A DNA stretch of 64,000 bases from contig NC_092571.1 in the NCBI RefSeq assembly GCF_037975245.1, forward strand, positions 7,792,501 to 7,856,500, in the 5' to 3' direction. Below, in pieces: positions 49,363 through 62,082 of the stretch; the stretch's first letter is position 1; every line of letters begins with the position of its first letter. The position numbers and the translations under genes are program-made. The stretch comes from Apostichopus japonicus (Eukaryota > Echinodermata > Holothuroidea > Aspidochirotida > Stichopodidae). The notes beneath the pieces were generated by a model, which was not told the DNA's origin, did no database searches, and was given only the letters and a program-made list of their open reading frames with translations.

Positions 49363-50422
49363 ACAAGATAAGATACATTACTTAGGAGAGGAAGAATTAT
49401 TTCCAAAGCAAATGATAAAGTTTTTAAAATCAAAATTGGTTAAGATAAGTGAAAAATGTCACAAATCATATCAGTTCTGCGGTTAGCAATATAATATAGT
49501 TGTTAACCTGTTAAATATAGATTGCAGGACGAACTGTGGAAAGAGTTTAGATTGATTTCCGAACATAATTTGAAATTCCAACTCCAACAAACTCCAACCT
49601 CCAATTTGAAAATTCCAAGTTTGCCATGTCATCAGCTATACATGTCATGAAAGTGTCTAATGTTAGGACAGGCAGTGAAACTTTTGGAATAAAATTACCA
49701 GTAAATTACTTCTCATACATATATATGAAAAGCATTTGGTGGCTAAATGTGATCAAATACCATCTCACTTGAGTAATTCTATAATTAAATGAAAATCTGA
49801 TGGATTTCCAAAAATACAAAGATAGCTAACATCTTAGCAAAGTTCTAATACTGTAACAGTACACATATGAGAAATCATTTTGTGAGCATATGCCAGAACT
49901 AGAAATTAAAATAATTGACAAAATCGTTAGCAAGAGTAAATCCCATGGTCAATACTATCGAATGACACATGTTGGCATGAAAGTTCTTGTTGGTCAACTA
50001 CCAATACTCCATAAAAAAAAGTTATGTGAGCCCAACATAAGTTAGGGGTGGCACTAGTAGCAGTAGCACTGTATCAGTAGGCCTAATTGTGTCATAACTT
50101 AGGCCTAATTTCATTTACCTATATCTATGAAGAAATGAAGAGCAGATGCTTTGCATAAAAATGAAGGATATTTATTGAACAGTATTATCGGTGTATGTTC
50201 TTGCCACTGAAAGTACTCACAACTTCAGACGAAAGTGAAAGGCTAATGCAAAGGTCTTCCACATTACACAACCTAACAGCAGGCCAGTGTGCACAGGCAC
50301 ACGTAAGTGTCAACGTGTCACTTTGCCTTTGGAACGTGTAACGTTAGTAATGTTACACTACTCAACGATGATAATGATATAACTCAATTCATAATCTTTG
50401 CATAATAACAAATAATACTTAC

Positions 50423-50600
50423 AAAATTGGATACTGTTTCCGGTTAATCCGTCCCAGAAAGTCTTTTACTCTTGACCTTCCCCACTTTGACTGATTTTCT
50501 TCAGTTTTCCTCTCGAAAACCTATTTGATAATGGCCTGTACTGTATTGAGAGCCCGTTGCTCGCACCACGAAAGCTATCGCACGAATGCTGTTGGAACCG
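50423..50600 (-). other. HDLBP: Probable non-coding first exon and promoter side of vigilin
   Basis: On the minus strand a consensus donor GTAAGTATT begins at 50422, and the acceptor for the next exon is at 49274. The exon's 5' end, about 50.5-50.6 kb, is a guess. The region is less AT-rich than its surroundings, and no TATA box is evident. Confidence 0.4.
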
Positions 50601-52475
50601 AGGATTATTATATTAGCAGCAATGCAATGCAGCAGCTACGTATTGCAACAACGATTACGTAGTAAAAATTTCTGTGGTACATACGTACGTGTTTAACATC
50701 GCGCATGGACATTTACGCCAAACAAGATGCGTTTATTCATCCGCATATCAAAACATAGCATAGGTACTACTTGAATCCTAAGGTGTAAGTAGATGGGAAA
50801 AGATTGTGAGTGAAGGAGGAAGGGTAACCGCGAGAGGGTTGGAGGCACTTGCGTTGATTTATTCCTCAATTTACCTCAATAATGGAGTTAAGGAATGTGA
50901 GATCGGGGAAAGGAACAGAAATGGGAGGGAAAAGGGTGGGTGGTAATGAGATGAGCAATTTCAATGACGTATACTAGAGAAAGTTCGATGTAAACATATG
51001 TAGAAAAGCCTCATGATGTCTACAAATGGGATCGAGAATGAGTCATATGCTAAGTAGATTACATTGATCTCTATGTCCGATCGCGGAGTCAAGTCTAAAA
51101 CTGTCGCTGTGTGTCAGAGAGGACAAGCCTGATCGAGCCGCTGCTCTAATATGAAATATAGCTAAGAAGTGATCTCTTATTCGCTTATGATTACAAGGAT
51201 CGATAAGCAAGTTCATGCGCATGCAAGATATACAGCTGTTGACAAGCACGCGGTTGAGAAACTGAAGGCTGAGTTTTCATGGTTCAGATGAAGAAGGTCA
51301 GGGGGTAGGAAGCTTCCAAAAAGTGAGGGGGGCACAAGATCAGAGGGGCACTTAATTTTTCATTCCACAACCACCACTCGTTATGCTATTGACCGATACA
51401 CACCGGCCATATCACATAAATATATATGATGTGTTAGTATGCTATTAATACTATTTATTGAGATTGTTTGTTGTTAAACGTGCTACAAAAAGATATGGGA
51501 TGTCATTTTAAAAATAGCATGTACACACTTAAAATAAATAATTAAAATAAAATATTAAAATTAACAAAGGCTTAAGATATCCAAAAGACAGCTCTTTATC
51601 AGAAGGGCACATGTTAATTATTTGCCAGTAGCTACCCCAGCAAACACAAAAACGTTTTCCAAACGTTACTGAATGTTTCGTCTTTTGTTTTGATAACGTT
51701 ATTTGTGGTGTAATAAATGTGTCACGAAAACGTTTTCAGGCTTTATTTCAAACATTTTTTTGTTAAAACATAGATATAACGATTTCAATATGTGAGAAAA
51801 ATATTACAGGCGCGTATCCAGTATTTTCTAACCCGGGGGGCGCGAATTACTATCTAAGCGGAGCGCCACCATCGGTTGGCGCGGAGCGTACAAGAAAATT
51901 TTTGGTTTTGATACCCCCCAGATCACCGGAAATGGCACTTCTCGGGCTTGAAAATGAGCAACCAGATGTACACTTTTGCCTGAGAACCAAGTATTTCCCA
52001 AAAGTTTTTTCCATTCATAACCTTTTGAAGATTGTCACCAGTCACACATCATGTTCGACCTGATTGCATGTCCTATGGATCATTGCTTTTGTAGGTTATT
52101 CTACGTCACGGCCCACAATATCCGAAAGCCCCACTTTTCAAGGTTTTAAGCCCATTACTTGTTGAGAATTTGAAAATTCACTTTTCTCGTGAATAAAATC
52201 ACTTGAAAACATACCCATAATGTTGCAGAAAATTTAATCTATAGACAACCAATATAGAAAAACCTCCTTGAACCCCTAACAGACAGGTCAAAATTGAACG
52301 AGTAGAGGAAAATGAAGAATGTTGGTGAGGAAATTTTGGAAAATTCCGACACAGTTAATTTCTTGGTGTAGAAATATTGCAACCTCTTATAATGGCTTTT
52401 ACAAAACTTGGTTGAAGGAACAGAAAAATAGGAGATATTTCCGATATGAGGTATATCGAAACCGAACACTTCACT

Positions 52476-52866
52476 CATAGGCGTAGGTCCCGTAGGAGGC
52501 GGGGGCTGCAGCCCCCCCCCCAATTGTTTTCCCATTTTTTTGGGCACCTACTGAAAGAAAAATAAATAGCAATGAATAGCTTAAAATGATCTCCTTGGTA
52601 ATTGAATAAATTGACATAAATGGATCTGTATGGTTTTTCTCCTGATCTACATAAGACATTTGGTTGTTTACATTAGCATCCGGCGGTATACTGTGCAACT
52701 TTGACGGACCGTAAGGTAGACGATGCCATACAATGTAATGACCGATCTTGCCTATACGATATTGGCATCAATATGTTGAATGCGCGCTCTGCGCGCGAAA
52801 AATTTTGGCTTTTTTTTCGGGCAAGTCATTACCGCCCCCAAATCCAATCTGGCTCCTACGCCTTTG
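52476..52866. mobile_element. Nested hAT-like miniature element
   Basis: Starts CATAGGCGTAGGTCC and ends GGCTCCTACGCCTTTG. The flanking 8-mers ACTTCACT and ACTACACA match only partly, so the borders are approximate. Confidence 0.5.
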
Positions 52867-53402
52867 ACTACACACATTGACAGTTTTTGAGGCTGTACAT
52901 CGTGGAACATGCATTTCAATGCTCATTGATATGATGTTATATCTGCTCTTTGCTTTACAAATTCGAACAGGCGTGTAGCGAGTAATTGCCAAGGGAGGGC
53001 GAAGCCTGTAGGCAAACTATCTAAGCGAAGCGCCACCATGAGTTGGCGCGAAGCGTACAAGAAAAATTTTGGCCGAAAATGCCGCCCACTGCAGATCGCT
53101 GGAAATGACACTTCCCAGGCCTTGTAAGTTGCATCTAAGCATTGTCTATTTTGAAATTACTAGCGATGTCATAAAGAAAATTTGCTCGGGGGGGGGGGGG
53201 GGCGGTCGCTCCCTTCCCGAAATGCGTTATGTTCCCCGACGACTCGGTCGAGTTCAAGTACATTAGTGAGAGAGGAAAAACGGAAACGTCAAAAATGGAG
53301 TTGTCGGGGTAAGGGGTAGGGTGAGGCGCACACCCCCTCCGTAATCCTTTATCTGTCACTGGCTACCCTGTGTATATAATAGGGATCTTTCTCTTCCCGA
53401 GG

Positions 53403-53550
53403 TCTTGGCTATCTTCTACTCCCTCCTTTTCTCCTTTTTCTCTCTTTTTTCTTTTTCTTTTCCCTTCCTTCCTCTCCTCCTTTTCTTTTTTCCCCTCCTT
53501 TTCCCTTTTTTCTTCTCTTTTTTTTCTCTCCTCTTTTCCTTACCCGGGGG
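53403..53550. repeat. Long polypyrimidine tract
   Basis: About 140 nt almost purely C and T, producing spurious Ser/Phe-rich open frames. A mirror-symmetric tract of this kind can form triplex DNA. Confidence 0.85.
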
Positions 53551-55365
53551 GCGCGCGCCCCCAACGCCCCCCCCCCTGGATACGCACCTGTATTACATCA
53601 CATAAAAACGTTTTGCCGACGTTGTCATAACACCATATTTAACGTTATAAAAACATATTTTAGAGGCTCTTTTAAAAACGTCATGGCACATTTGCTATTT
53701 TGAAAAAAATGGGGGGGCACATGCCCCAGTACTGGGGCATCTGCCCCCCTCCAACCCACTTGAAAACTATACTCTAGCTGCGATATCGATCCCCTTCTGT
53801 CCTATCAAGTGTAGTAATTGAAACTTCACAAGTAACAGTGTACACGAGCTTTTGTGTCTCCTTTGATTGTTTGTGACTCTCAGTTAATTTTTGGTGCTTC
53901 GATCTCCAACAATTTAGGTTGGCTATATCTGCGGGCTTGCCGATATACACGTCATCCTCTGGTACGTATTCTCCCGTGAAGAACATGGCAACAACATGTG
54001 TAATTCATGATACCAAAAATTATAACGTCATGTTTTCAATTATTCTGTATGAGCATGAGTGGTCAATGGTCAAATTTAGTCAAAATTGGTCTCACGGTAA
54101 GAATTGTCTCATATCCCTAGCTGTTACAGCGCTACCCAGGGGCGCAATTACCAGTTTAGTTCAAGAGATACTCAGCCCCCCCCCCCCCTCCCAACCACCG
54201 TGACAGACAGAATATTGAAAATTAACTCGTGTCACGTATAGGCATACAAAACACATCTACTGTATAACATATACGGTATATGTACAGCACAATATCAACA
54301 GTTGAAAATTCTTCAACAATGTGTGAAAAATTGCAAAGTGTAAGATCAGATTGCACCCTAGTTTATATTACCAACATTTTTCAAATAGGCCCCTTCTCTT
54401 AGACCCTCCCTCGGGACGATATCATCATATTCAATCTAAGCCACCAACTATATGTATAATAGCCACTCAGGCGCAAACCTCAGGAAGCATTTCAATCATT
54501 CTGGCTCACTGCAGAGACAACTATAATATGACATTGACTTGCGAATGTATACTTCTCAAGAGGTCCAGCCAATTACAGTATGTCAAATTTCTCATCTGGA
54601 TTGCTACTTTAAACGAGTCTATTAATGCATCTTGTAATCTTCGTCCAATGTATTCCCCCACCAATTATGTCATTTGGGGGGAAGGGGAAAGCGCGGGCGG
54701 GTGAGATTTTTCACTGGGGCTCCCGCCCCTCCATCCCAAGACCCCTCCTCACCCGCCACTGAGTGCACCCATGCAGGTCTCCTTCGACCTTGGACAAGTT
54801 CCAACACCCGCGAAACCTCCGAACCCAAACTTCGATCCCCTCACGACGGCACTTCTGTGTCATAAAGAAACCCCTTCATCCGTCTCCCTCGGCCTCCTTA
54901 TCTCTCCCACCTGGTCTTCCCTACCGAATCTCCCCCCCCCCCCCTACCGATTCCCTCATCCATTCTTCCAGGCCCCGTCCACATTCAATCTTCCCACCCG
55001 GGTTTGCGTCACCCGGTCTCTCTCATCAGAAATCGCCGTCCTTGTCCGACCTTGTCCTTTATTTTCACCACGTAAAGTAAAATGTTATGAACATTGCAAA
55101 TACGTGGTGTTCATTACACTGCATAATAAATACTCGTAGTGTATTCATTTGCTCCAACTGGCTCAAGTTATAATATCGTAGCTAAACTGGTTCACACAGA
55201 TAACTGCATTTATACAGTACTTACTGTATGTGCAGAACTGGAATCCTGATCACTCGATGTTCTTATACGGTTTGGTGATTCGGTAAAACGTTTGTGCTTG
55301 AATATTGAAGACGAATAGTTAACTCCAACCTTGTAGCAAATGGAAAGTCGTTTATCGATATCAAA

Positions 55366-55652
55366 ATGCTTGTGAATTTTTCTCTGAAGGCAATTTACGC
55401 CTTTCAGGTTTTGTCGGCGCTCATAACATCTTCTACACCTAGGGCTGCTACACACTGGAAGTTGCAACAGCAGCCCAACGGGCAAGCACTTGTATTGCCT
55501 GCTGAAGAAGACTTTGCTAAGGTCGCCAGTGAAGATCCAGTTTTAAGCATTTTACTTGCAGAGAAATATGGGTTTGGGACAGACGGTACTAGAAATAATG
55601 AAAACAAAGATGGAGAGTGTGTTAAATGCAGTGAGAAGGAAGAATTTGAACT
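55366..55652 (+). CDS. TTC17-like exon 1, signal peptide and N-terminal domain
   Basis: ATG, then hydrophobic AIYAFQVLSALITSS, then AATHWKLQQQPNGQ. It ends GAATTTGAACT before donor GTAAGT at 55653 (phase 2). An earlier non-coding exon is possible, since TATGTGCAG just upstream at about 55234 looks like an acceptor. Confidence 0.7.
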
Positions 55653-58019
55653 GTAAGTTAATAGTGTAATTAAAGTCCGTCAATTTCAAAATGTTTTTTT
55701 GCTTAGCAATTGGTCTTACTGGCATGGACCTTTAAGATATGCCATTTTATTAAATTAAACCTTCAAATGGCTCACTGGCACTATACTATTTATAGGTAAA
55801 CCAAGGTCGGCAGAGAATATTGGCAGTGGCTTAGGTTAAACTAAGTTAAAGGTAGAAGTACTGGTACTGGTAGTCTTGGTATCAGACTATCAGTCCCGAC
55901 TAAAATCTCCCAGGTTCAACTGAGATTTGATTATGTTTGTACTGTACATTAATTATTGATCCTTGTTTGATTGAGGACTTGCATAAGAATGTTTGATAGA
56001 AGCCTGTGATCATCATGTGGATAGATTTTCAATGGAGCTGCAGTTTACTTCCTTACCTTTGAGATTCACTATTATTTATAAACTAAACTAAATCAGGAAT
56101 TAATTTATCCATTATCACATCACAAAATGCTATGCAAATTGATCAAGTAACTATACCAGTCTAAGGATGTATAGACTAGAGGTGTTTTCTACACAGAACC
56201 ATGGTATTGTACAAGTGACAAAATTCAGGGACTTCAAAACTGCTACACAAAATTTGAAAACTAAATTATTCCTCAAAATTTGTCATCATTTCGTTATTAT
56301 TATAGCTACCATAATTCAGTAATTACAATGAGTTCTTTTATGTTTATTCAATCACTTTATTTCAGGAGGGACTTTGATGATGATCCCTTACATTGTAAGG
56401 ACATCACCAACAAGAGCCAGTATGACGACCTTCAAGGTATTGTGGACAGACTAAAACATCCATTTATGCCAGAACCAGAGGTTTCCTTAATCTTCAAAAG
56501 AAGCGAGTCTGAAGAAGTCAATCTAGATATATTGGAATATAATCTACGGGACGCAATGCAGATAGTAAGTAAATTGTAATGAAAGTGGCAAACATTTTAG
56601 CACAAGACAAGTTAATACCGTCCTAGATTATTTGGTTTATAAAGTTTGTCATGAGAATGGATATGATCCTCTTTGATGTTGACATTGGTGTTAAAGGACG
56701 GTAAAGGACATAGCCAAACACCCTTTGCCAGAAACCATACAGATATGTGCCATAAATTTGTTCTGTTTGTAAAAATCTAATTACCGAGAACACTTTTAAA
56801 CGGGTATTTTGCCAGATGGTGATTGAACAGTGGATTGGAGGGTATATGCCTTGAAGAAAATGAAGTGGTTACTTTTACACAACAACCTACCCTTCTTTAA
56901 AGAGGTGCTTCAGTGTGATTTGGGGCATAAATTCAAACATTGATCTCTCCAAGTGACTGCGCAAGAATTTTTAGTGGCTGACCTTTCTGCTTCACAGATT
57001 TGGTCTAGCTGTCGCCATCTCAGTATGAAATCATATATGTGTAGTATATATACCTTCAATGCAATTTAATAATTTATCCAGTATGGCATCGCAAATATAC
57101 TATACAAAATAGGCAACTTGCTTTATAGACAAGTGCACAGATGCAAAGCAGTTTTTGTACACATGTAGTATTTTATAACAGACAAAGTTCTTAGCCTTCA
57201 AGACTACTATGCAAAATCTGTACTCTAAATGTTTCTCTGCAGTTATGTATTTGTGAGAATATTAGTTAGTGCATGGCATATACATGGAATTCCTATAGTA
57301 GTTGTTAAACAATAAATGCAACAAAGATTCATCTTTCAGACAGAGTTAGTAACAAGTAATTCCCAGAGAGATGTTTGATTCACAGATGTGCTTCATTTCT
57401 GAAATTCTTGATAAATTACACATTAATCGAAATTTTATAATATTGTCTATCATCTCCTATATTGCTTTCGCAGAGTCCTGATTCGTTGTCAGTTTTAAAT
57501 CAAGTGGGTAACTTCTGGCGGGTGAAAGGAAGTACATCTCTAGCGGTTGAGTGCTTCAGGAAGGCCCTCATCATAAACCCGCATCACCCAGACGTTCTTT
57601 TAAATCTTGCTCGAGTTCTCTTTAACCTCGGCTACAAAGAGGACGCCCTCTTACTCGCAGGACAGTCTCTAGACCACAAGAACTCCGACCAGAACACTTG
57701 GTTACAACATTTCACGCTGGGCGAAATACATCAGTCTCTCTCGAGAAGCGAGGAAGCTGGCCACCACTTCCGACATGTCCTCGATCTAAATCCAAACTTC
57801 CAGCCGGCAGAGCGCCACTTGCATCAGCTGGGGCTGGGCGACAGTTTCTCGTACAACACGACCCTCTACACACTCGGGATCATCTTGGCATTGTTTTTGA
57901 TCGTATTTCTGGTCCTGTACCTGGTCACGGAAGGGCTGTCAAAGAGCGCCAGACCGACCGGGAATGGCTTTTTGGAGAAAAATAAGACGCCGAAAGGAAA
58001 GAGAGGGATCAGCTGTTAG
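55366..58019 (+). CDS. TTC17-like secretory/membrane TPR protein (3 exons, complete)
   Basis: The join 55366-55652, 56366-56564, 57474-58019 gives 343 residues with matching phases (2, then 0). The N-terminus has a hydrophobic signal peptide (about residues 1-28) ending before ATHWKLQQQPNG, which resembles the THW...QQQ start of TTC17. The second exon has a HCKD...DLQGIVDRL segment like the C...LRGVQERV region of TTC17. The third holds TPR-type helices (NQVGNFWRVKGSTSLAVECF, LLNLARVLFNLGYKEDA, FTLGEIHQSLSRSEEAGHHF). A membrane span lies at about residues 293-313 (LGIILALFLIVFLVLYLV), followed by a short basic tail. Vertebrate TTC17 is over 1100 residues; this is a short form with a C-terminal anchor, whose function is unknown. 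The TTC17 relationship is from motif order, by eye. Confidence 0.75.
56366..56564 (+). CDS. TTC17-like exon 2
   Basis: Acceptor ATTTCAG, donor GTAAGT, 199 nt. Acidic start RDFDDDPLHCKD, then LQGIVDRLKHPF and a helix ending LRDAMQI. It joins in frame to the TPR exon. Confidence 0.75.
57474..58019 (+). CDS. TTC17-like exon 3, TPR repeats and membrane anchor
   Basis: Acceptor TTTCGCAG. 181 codons to TAG: about three TPR-like helix pairs, then a sequon (NTT), an 18-21-residue hydrophobic span, and a Lys-rich tail ending RGISC. The coding stretch is GC-richer than the surrounding DNA. Confidence 0.8.
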   Translation, partial: SPDSLSVLNQVGNFWRVKGSTSLAVECFRKALIINPHHPDVLLNLARVLFNLGYKEDALLLAGQSLDHKNSDQNTWLQHFTLGEIHQSLSRSEEAGHHFRHVLDLNPNFQPAERHLHQLGLGDSFSYNTTLYTLGIILALFLIVFLVLYLVTEGLSKSARPTGNGFLEKNKTPKGKRGISC

Positions 58020-60459
58020 GAATAAGTATCACATGGTAATTAATAGTAGAAAGGATCAGTTTGTTCATCCCTGACAATAGTTTTCAAGGAAATTGAATAC
58101 TTTAGACACAAAGTTAAGTTTGATATGTTATAAACTATTATGAACAACTAAACTTGGTTGAGGTGACATTTTTGTACCATTTATTTCTGGGGGAAGAGGG
58201 AGGGGGGATTCCCCATAGTCAGACAATTTACCTTACCTTAACCTTAAATCTCTCTGTGCCAGAAGGCACACAAGACCCGGACATCATTCTTCCACTGGGT
58301 TCGGTTTGCAGCTGCGTGGCGTACTGAGTTCCATGTGTTCCAGCCTGCGCAGTTCAGACAATTTAACCTAAAACTATTCTTCACTGTAAGCTGTATCAAT
58401 ATCATGCTGCAGACTCTAGATTTGGCTACTTGAATGTTTGAATTGGTATACAGGTATTTGGAGGTTAAAGTATATTTGCTATCAGATGTGGAAAAAAGTC
58501 AGAAAATGGTTGAAGTACAATAAGTCTGGAATGTAATCCTAGATAACATCATACATGGCTGAGAGTTCATCTTAGCAAGAAAAGCTCATATTTTTGTGGA
58601 GTTCATCAGTACTTGTATGCCGATAGGGGTCAAAGTTTGAAAACCTTACAAACTATAAGTCTAATAATAACTCTAGATGAAAAACTTGATATGTATGACT
58701 ACAGTACTGATTTCGCTTAACTCCCGTTGAAAAAAAATCAACGATCGATAACAAAAGTTAAAAATCGATAAAAAAAGTTGAAAATCGGTTAATTTCGTTG
58801 ACAAGATTTAGACTACTTGCGGGCACGGTTGTCAACGAAGTTTCAACGAAATTTCCACGAAAGTTATCGCGATCAAAAACCGCAAAGGCAATTCTAGACA
58901 TATCAAGGTTGTGACTTGCGTTGAATCCTTAGTGTAACTACAGCCGTTTTCAGACTCTACCAGAAGTTGCCGAGGAATATTACAAACGTTGCAAAAGTTT
59001 GATTGTATATAAGACGGAGTAAGTTCTGTACTAGGTGTTTGAAAAATGATTTGGCTAGGATAATAAAAACTAGTCTTGGTCGATCGTAACAAGCACATTC
59101 TATGACTCTTAAGTTATAGGCTAGTATTAAACTAGGATCAGTTTAAGTTAACTCACCAAGGAACGCAGTGTCAGAAAAACAAGAAAAAAAATATCAACAA
59201 TGAAACAGTCGTAGCTGGATATCAAAGAGATCTTTATTCCCAATAAATTCCTGTGTTACTTGACGTACTACAGTACCGTTACTACAGAACCGCACTCACT
59301 TTCAAACTTTTCTGAGAGCGCATTCCGTCCAAAAAAATCTCCCCGACTTCAATGCACGCAAAAAAAAAAAAAAAAAAAAATGTTATTTTCCCCCTAACCC
59401 GTTACTGTAAGTTGCCCGCGAAAGCAGATGGACTGCCCTGGTAATTAAGGTCGCAGCCTGGGTCTGGGCTACCTATAGTATGCTGCTTACATGTGCATTC
59501 CCTACCCTGGATATCCCCACCACCAAACTTTTTTGAAAGGTTTAGTCCAATCATAAACTTGGCTTTGTCAAATTCACGCCTACCTTATGTTAATTAGCAT
59601 AGTATTTATCTTCGTGGGGATTTGGCACTGCAGAACCTTCATGGCTGGCTGCCTCTAGAAGCAAACATTATTTTACCCCTACTCGTAATGGAATGGATGT
59701 TAGCTGTTACTTAGTTAATTGAAAACCAAATATTCATTCATATATATGTATAAGTAGAACAATCCAGCAGGGATAAAAAGTTTATCTTGAATGAACCAAT
59801 CAGAAGTCGTGCTATTAATAAAACTTGAAAACACCTGGCCAGCAAGAGAGTTGCAAACAATTGTTTCCATGACTACTAAGAAAATAAAGCAGTGACTTGG
59901 GGGCCCACGTTGGGTAGATTTCTGTGGAAATTGAATATATTTTCATTGCTTATTTGAGTATTGTATATTGGGAAGAGCTGACCAAACATTACTGGGGAGG
60001 GCTTTCAACTGGCCTGACGGCTTTCAACTGGCCTGACGGCATGTATATTTATTTTAATGAGTAGGGGGAGTTTTTATGAGTCTCCCGGTCAGCGTCACAT
60101 GAGAAGTAAATGTTTTGTTTTTCGGTTTTATCATCGTTTTTCAAGTGGAACAACTCATAAAATCATATCAAATTAAAATAATATATATTTGAATATCCTT
60201 CCTTAGTTTTACTAATCAGGAATGCTTGATAAGGCATGCAATGCATCGTTCGAAAATGTAATTTTAAAGTACAATTGAAAATGAACGACATAAAACAATA
60301 TCTGTGAAGCGTGTGGAGCACAACTTTGAATATTCGTTGTGAAAGAAAACATAATGAACGATGTTTACTGCGTAAATAAATTTCGCGGAACTGGTATAGA
60401 GAAATTACGTACTGCAGCTTACGTCGGAGAAGCTCATAAATGACACAGGTGGATAGAGC

Positions 60460-61544
60460 CAGTGGCGGCGGAACCGGGGGGGCTTGGGGGGGGCTCAGCC
60501 CCCCCAATAAAAAAGTCGAGGGGGCAAATGCATGATAAGCCCCCCCAATATTTACCAAGGCTCCGAAACGTGCATCTGCCCATTTTTCAATGCATACTTG
60601 TCGATCTGTCCGATGCACACGTATACTATACAAGTGTAATAATTTTAGTAAATGCTGGGGACCCTCGGCCCGTCCCCTGGCTATAGACCACATTGTCACC
60701 CCAACCGCTTCTTCACGCCCCGTGAAAAGTGGAAGCAGTGAGTGTGAGTACCGGTAAGCTCAACACAACTTCGTCTTAGGCCAATGACTTGCCTCATTTC
60801 AGCCAGTTCTCCAACATCTCCTTACTCAGTGGCGAAGCGTCCATACAGTCAGGGGCGGATGCCCCCCCCCCACCCCCTGACGGACTCAAATAGACTGCTG
60901 GTGCCCTTTTCAGCTTTTCACTACTTTTAACTTATTCGCGATTATTGACTATTTGATTGCGCTCTCATCTATCTATTGACATTTGTCATATTCTGTTGGT
61001 GTAATTTTCCGACAAAATGGCGACGACACCTATTTATTCTCCGTTTATCTGCAAATTAGCAAGGCCCGGAGATGGTCATTTCCTGCAATCTAGGGAGTAT
61101 CTTTACTCAAAAAATTTCTGTACGCTCCGCGCCAACCTGTGGTGGCGCTCCGCTTAGATAGTGTCGAAAGTGCCCCTACAGACCATTCTTGCCCCCCCCC
61201 GACCAATACCCCTAGCTCCGCCACTGCCCTTACTACACTCAAAAAACGTCTTTGCGAGAACACTACGAGTAATAGCTACTCTCTTAAAACACCATCGGAT
61301 ATACAAATAACAATGTTTTTACAGACTTTTACGTGTAATCTGAGAAATTGCAGGCTTGAGACCCATATTTTAGGGCTAGGTATTCGAAGCATAAAACACT
61401 CGGGAAGTGCCGTTTCCGGCCATCTGGGGGTTTGAAAAAACCCAAAATTTTCTTGTACGCTCCGCGCCAACCGATGGTGGCGCTCCACTTAGATAGTCTC
61501 CACACATTAGCCCCCCCAATAATTTTTCCGTTCCGCCGCGCCTG
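60460..61544. mobile_element. hAT-like element with 8-bp target duplication, interrupted
   Basis: Ends CAGTGGCGGCGGAACCGG and CCGTTCCGCCGCGCCTG. Flanked by GATAGAGC at 60452-60459 and 61545-61552. A second element is inserted at 60827-61226. Without the nested insert it is about 680 bp, with no transposase. Confidence 0.85.
60827..61226. mobile_element. hAT-like miniature element nested in another
   Basis: Ends CAGTGGCGAAGCG and TAGCTCCGCCACTG. Flanked by TCCTTACT (60819-60826) and CCCTTACT (61227-61234), which match at 7 of 8 bases. Confidence 0.75.
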
Positions 61545-61702
61545 GATAGAGCGCATCAAAATTCGGTTTAGGAAATCCCTACACAGCCGACAAAAGTCGA
61601 TATCTCCTTCCGTTTTCGAGTTATAAGCGATTTTGTGTTTTTGCGATATGGTTTTCAGTATATTTTCATTGAATAAGGGCGTTTTGTTGTGTGTGTTTAA
61701 AT

Positions 61703-62082
61703 CAGTGGCGTAGGAAGGTACTTTTGAGTGGGGGGGGGGCTGAAGACTGATGGCCGGCCTGGGGGAGGGGTCTAAGGGGAGGGGGTGTCCCCCTCCCCCT
61801 TTGGAATTTTTTGCATTTCCAGGTAGCCTCAGATGTAATTTGGTGCAATATAGCACACTTCAACACCCACTCCATTTTGTAAACTTAATTTTGTATTTTC
61901 ACCAGGCCTTAGATGCAATTTGGTGCTCCAAATGAGATTTTTTTTTCTCATTTGGAAATGAAAAAGGGGTTTTCTGACTTGCGAAGCGGGGGGGCGGAAT
62001 GATACTTCCGCCCCTCCACATTTTTCACTGGGGGGGGCTGGCGCCCCCCCCCCCCCCCAGCCCCCCGGTTCCTACGCCCTTG
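61703..62082 (-). mobile_element. hAT-like miniature element, opposite copy of 15965-16320
   Basis: Ends CAGTGGCGTAGGAAGG and GGTTCCTACGCCCTTG. Flanked by GTTTAAAT at 61695-61702 and 62083-62090. The interior matches the 15965 element in reverse (GACTGATGGCCGGCCTGGGG). 380 bp. Confidence 0.88.

Larger units (their letters stand above)
51807..53590. mobile_element. hAT-like element pair or composite with matching termini
   Basis: CAGGCGCGTATCCAG at 51807 and its near-exact reverse complement ending at 53590 (14 of 15). TATTA borders both ends. The interior holds another element (52476-52866), a second copy of the CTATCTAAGCG..GCGCCACCAT hairpin motif (51855 and 53020), and a long pyrimidine tract. 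No transposase frame. Confidence 0.6.
50601..55365. other. Intergenic interval between divergent genes
   Basis: Apart from the elements listed, no coding exon is recognised. A further CCCGCCACTG hAT-like end lies near 54752-54761. The promoter of the TTC17-like gene should lie near the right border, but no motif is convincing. Confidence 0.5.

Noticed and set aside
53370-53630. Ser/Phe-rich open frames
   Set aside because: Product of the polypyrimidine tract, not a gene.
60163-61856. Minus-strand open frames of 178 and 175 codons
   Set aside because: They overlap hAT-like elements and C/G runs; no transposase or other domain is visible.
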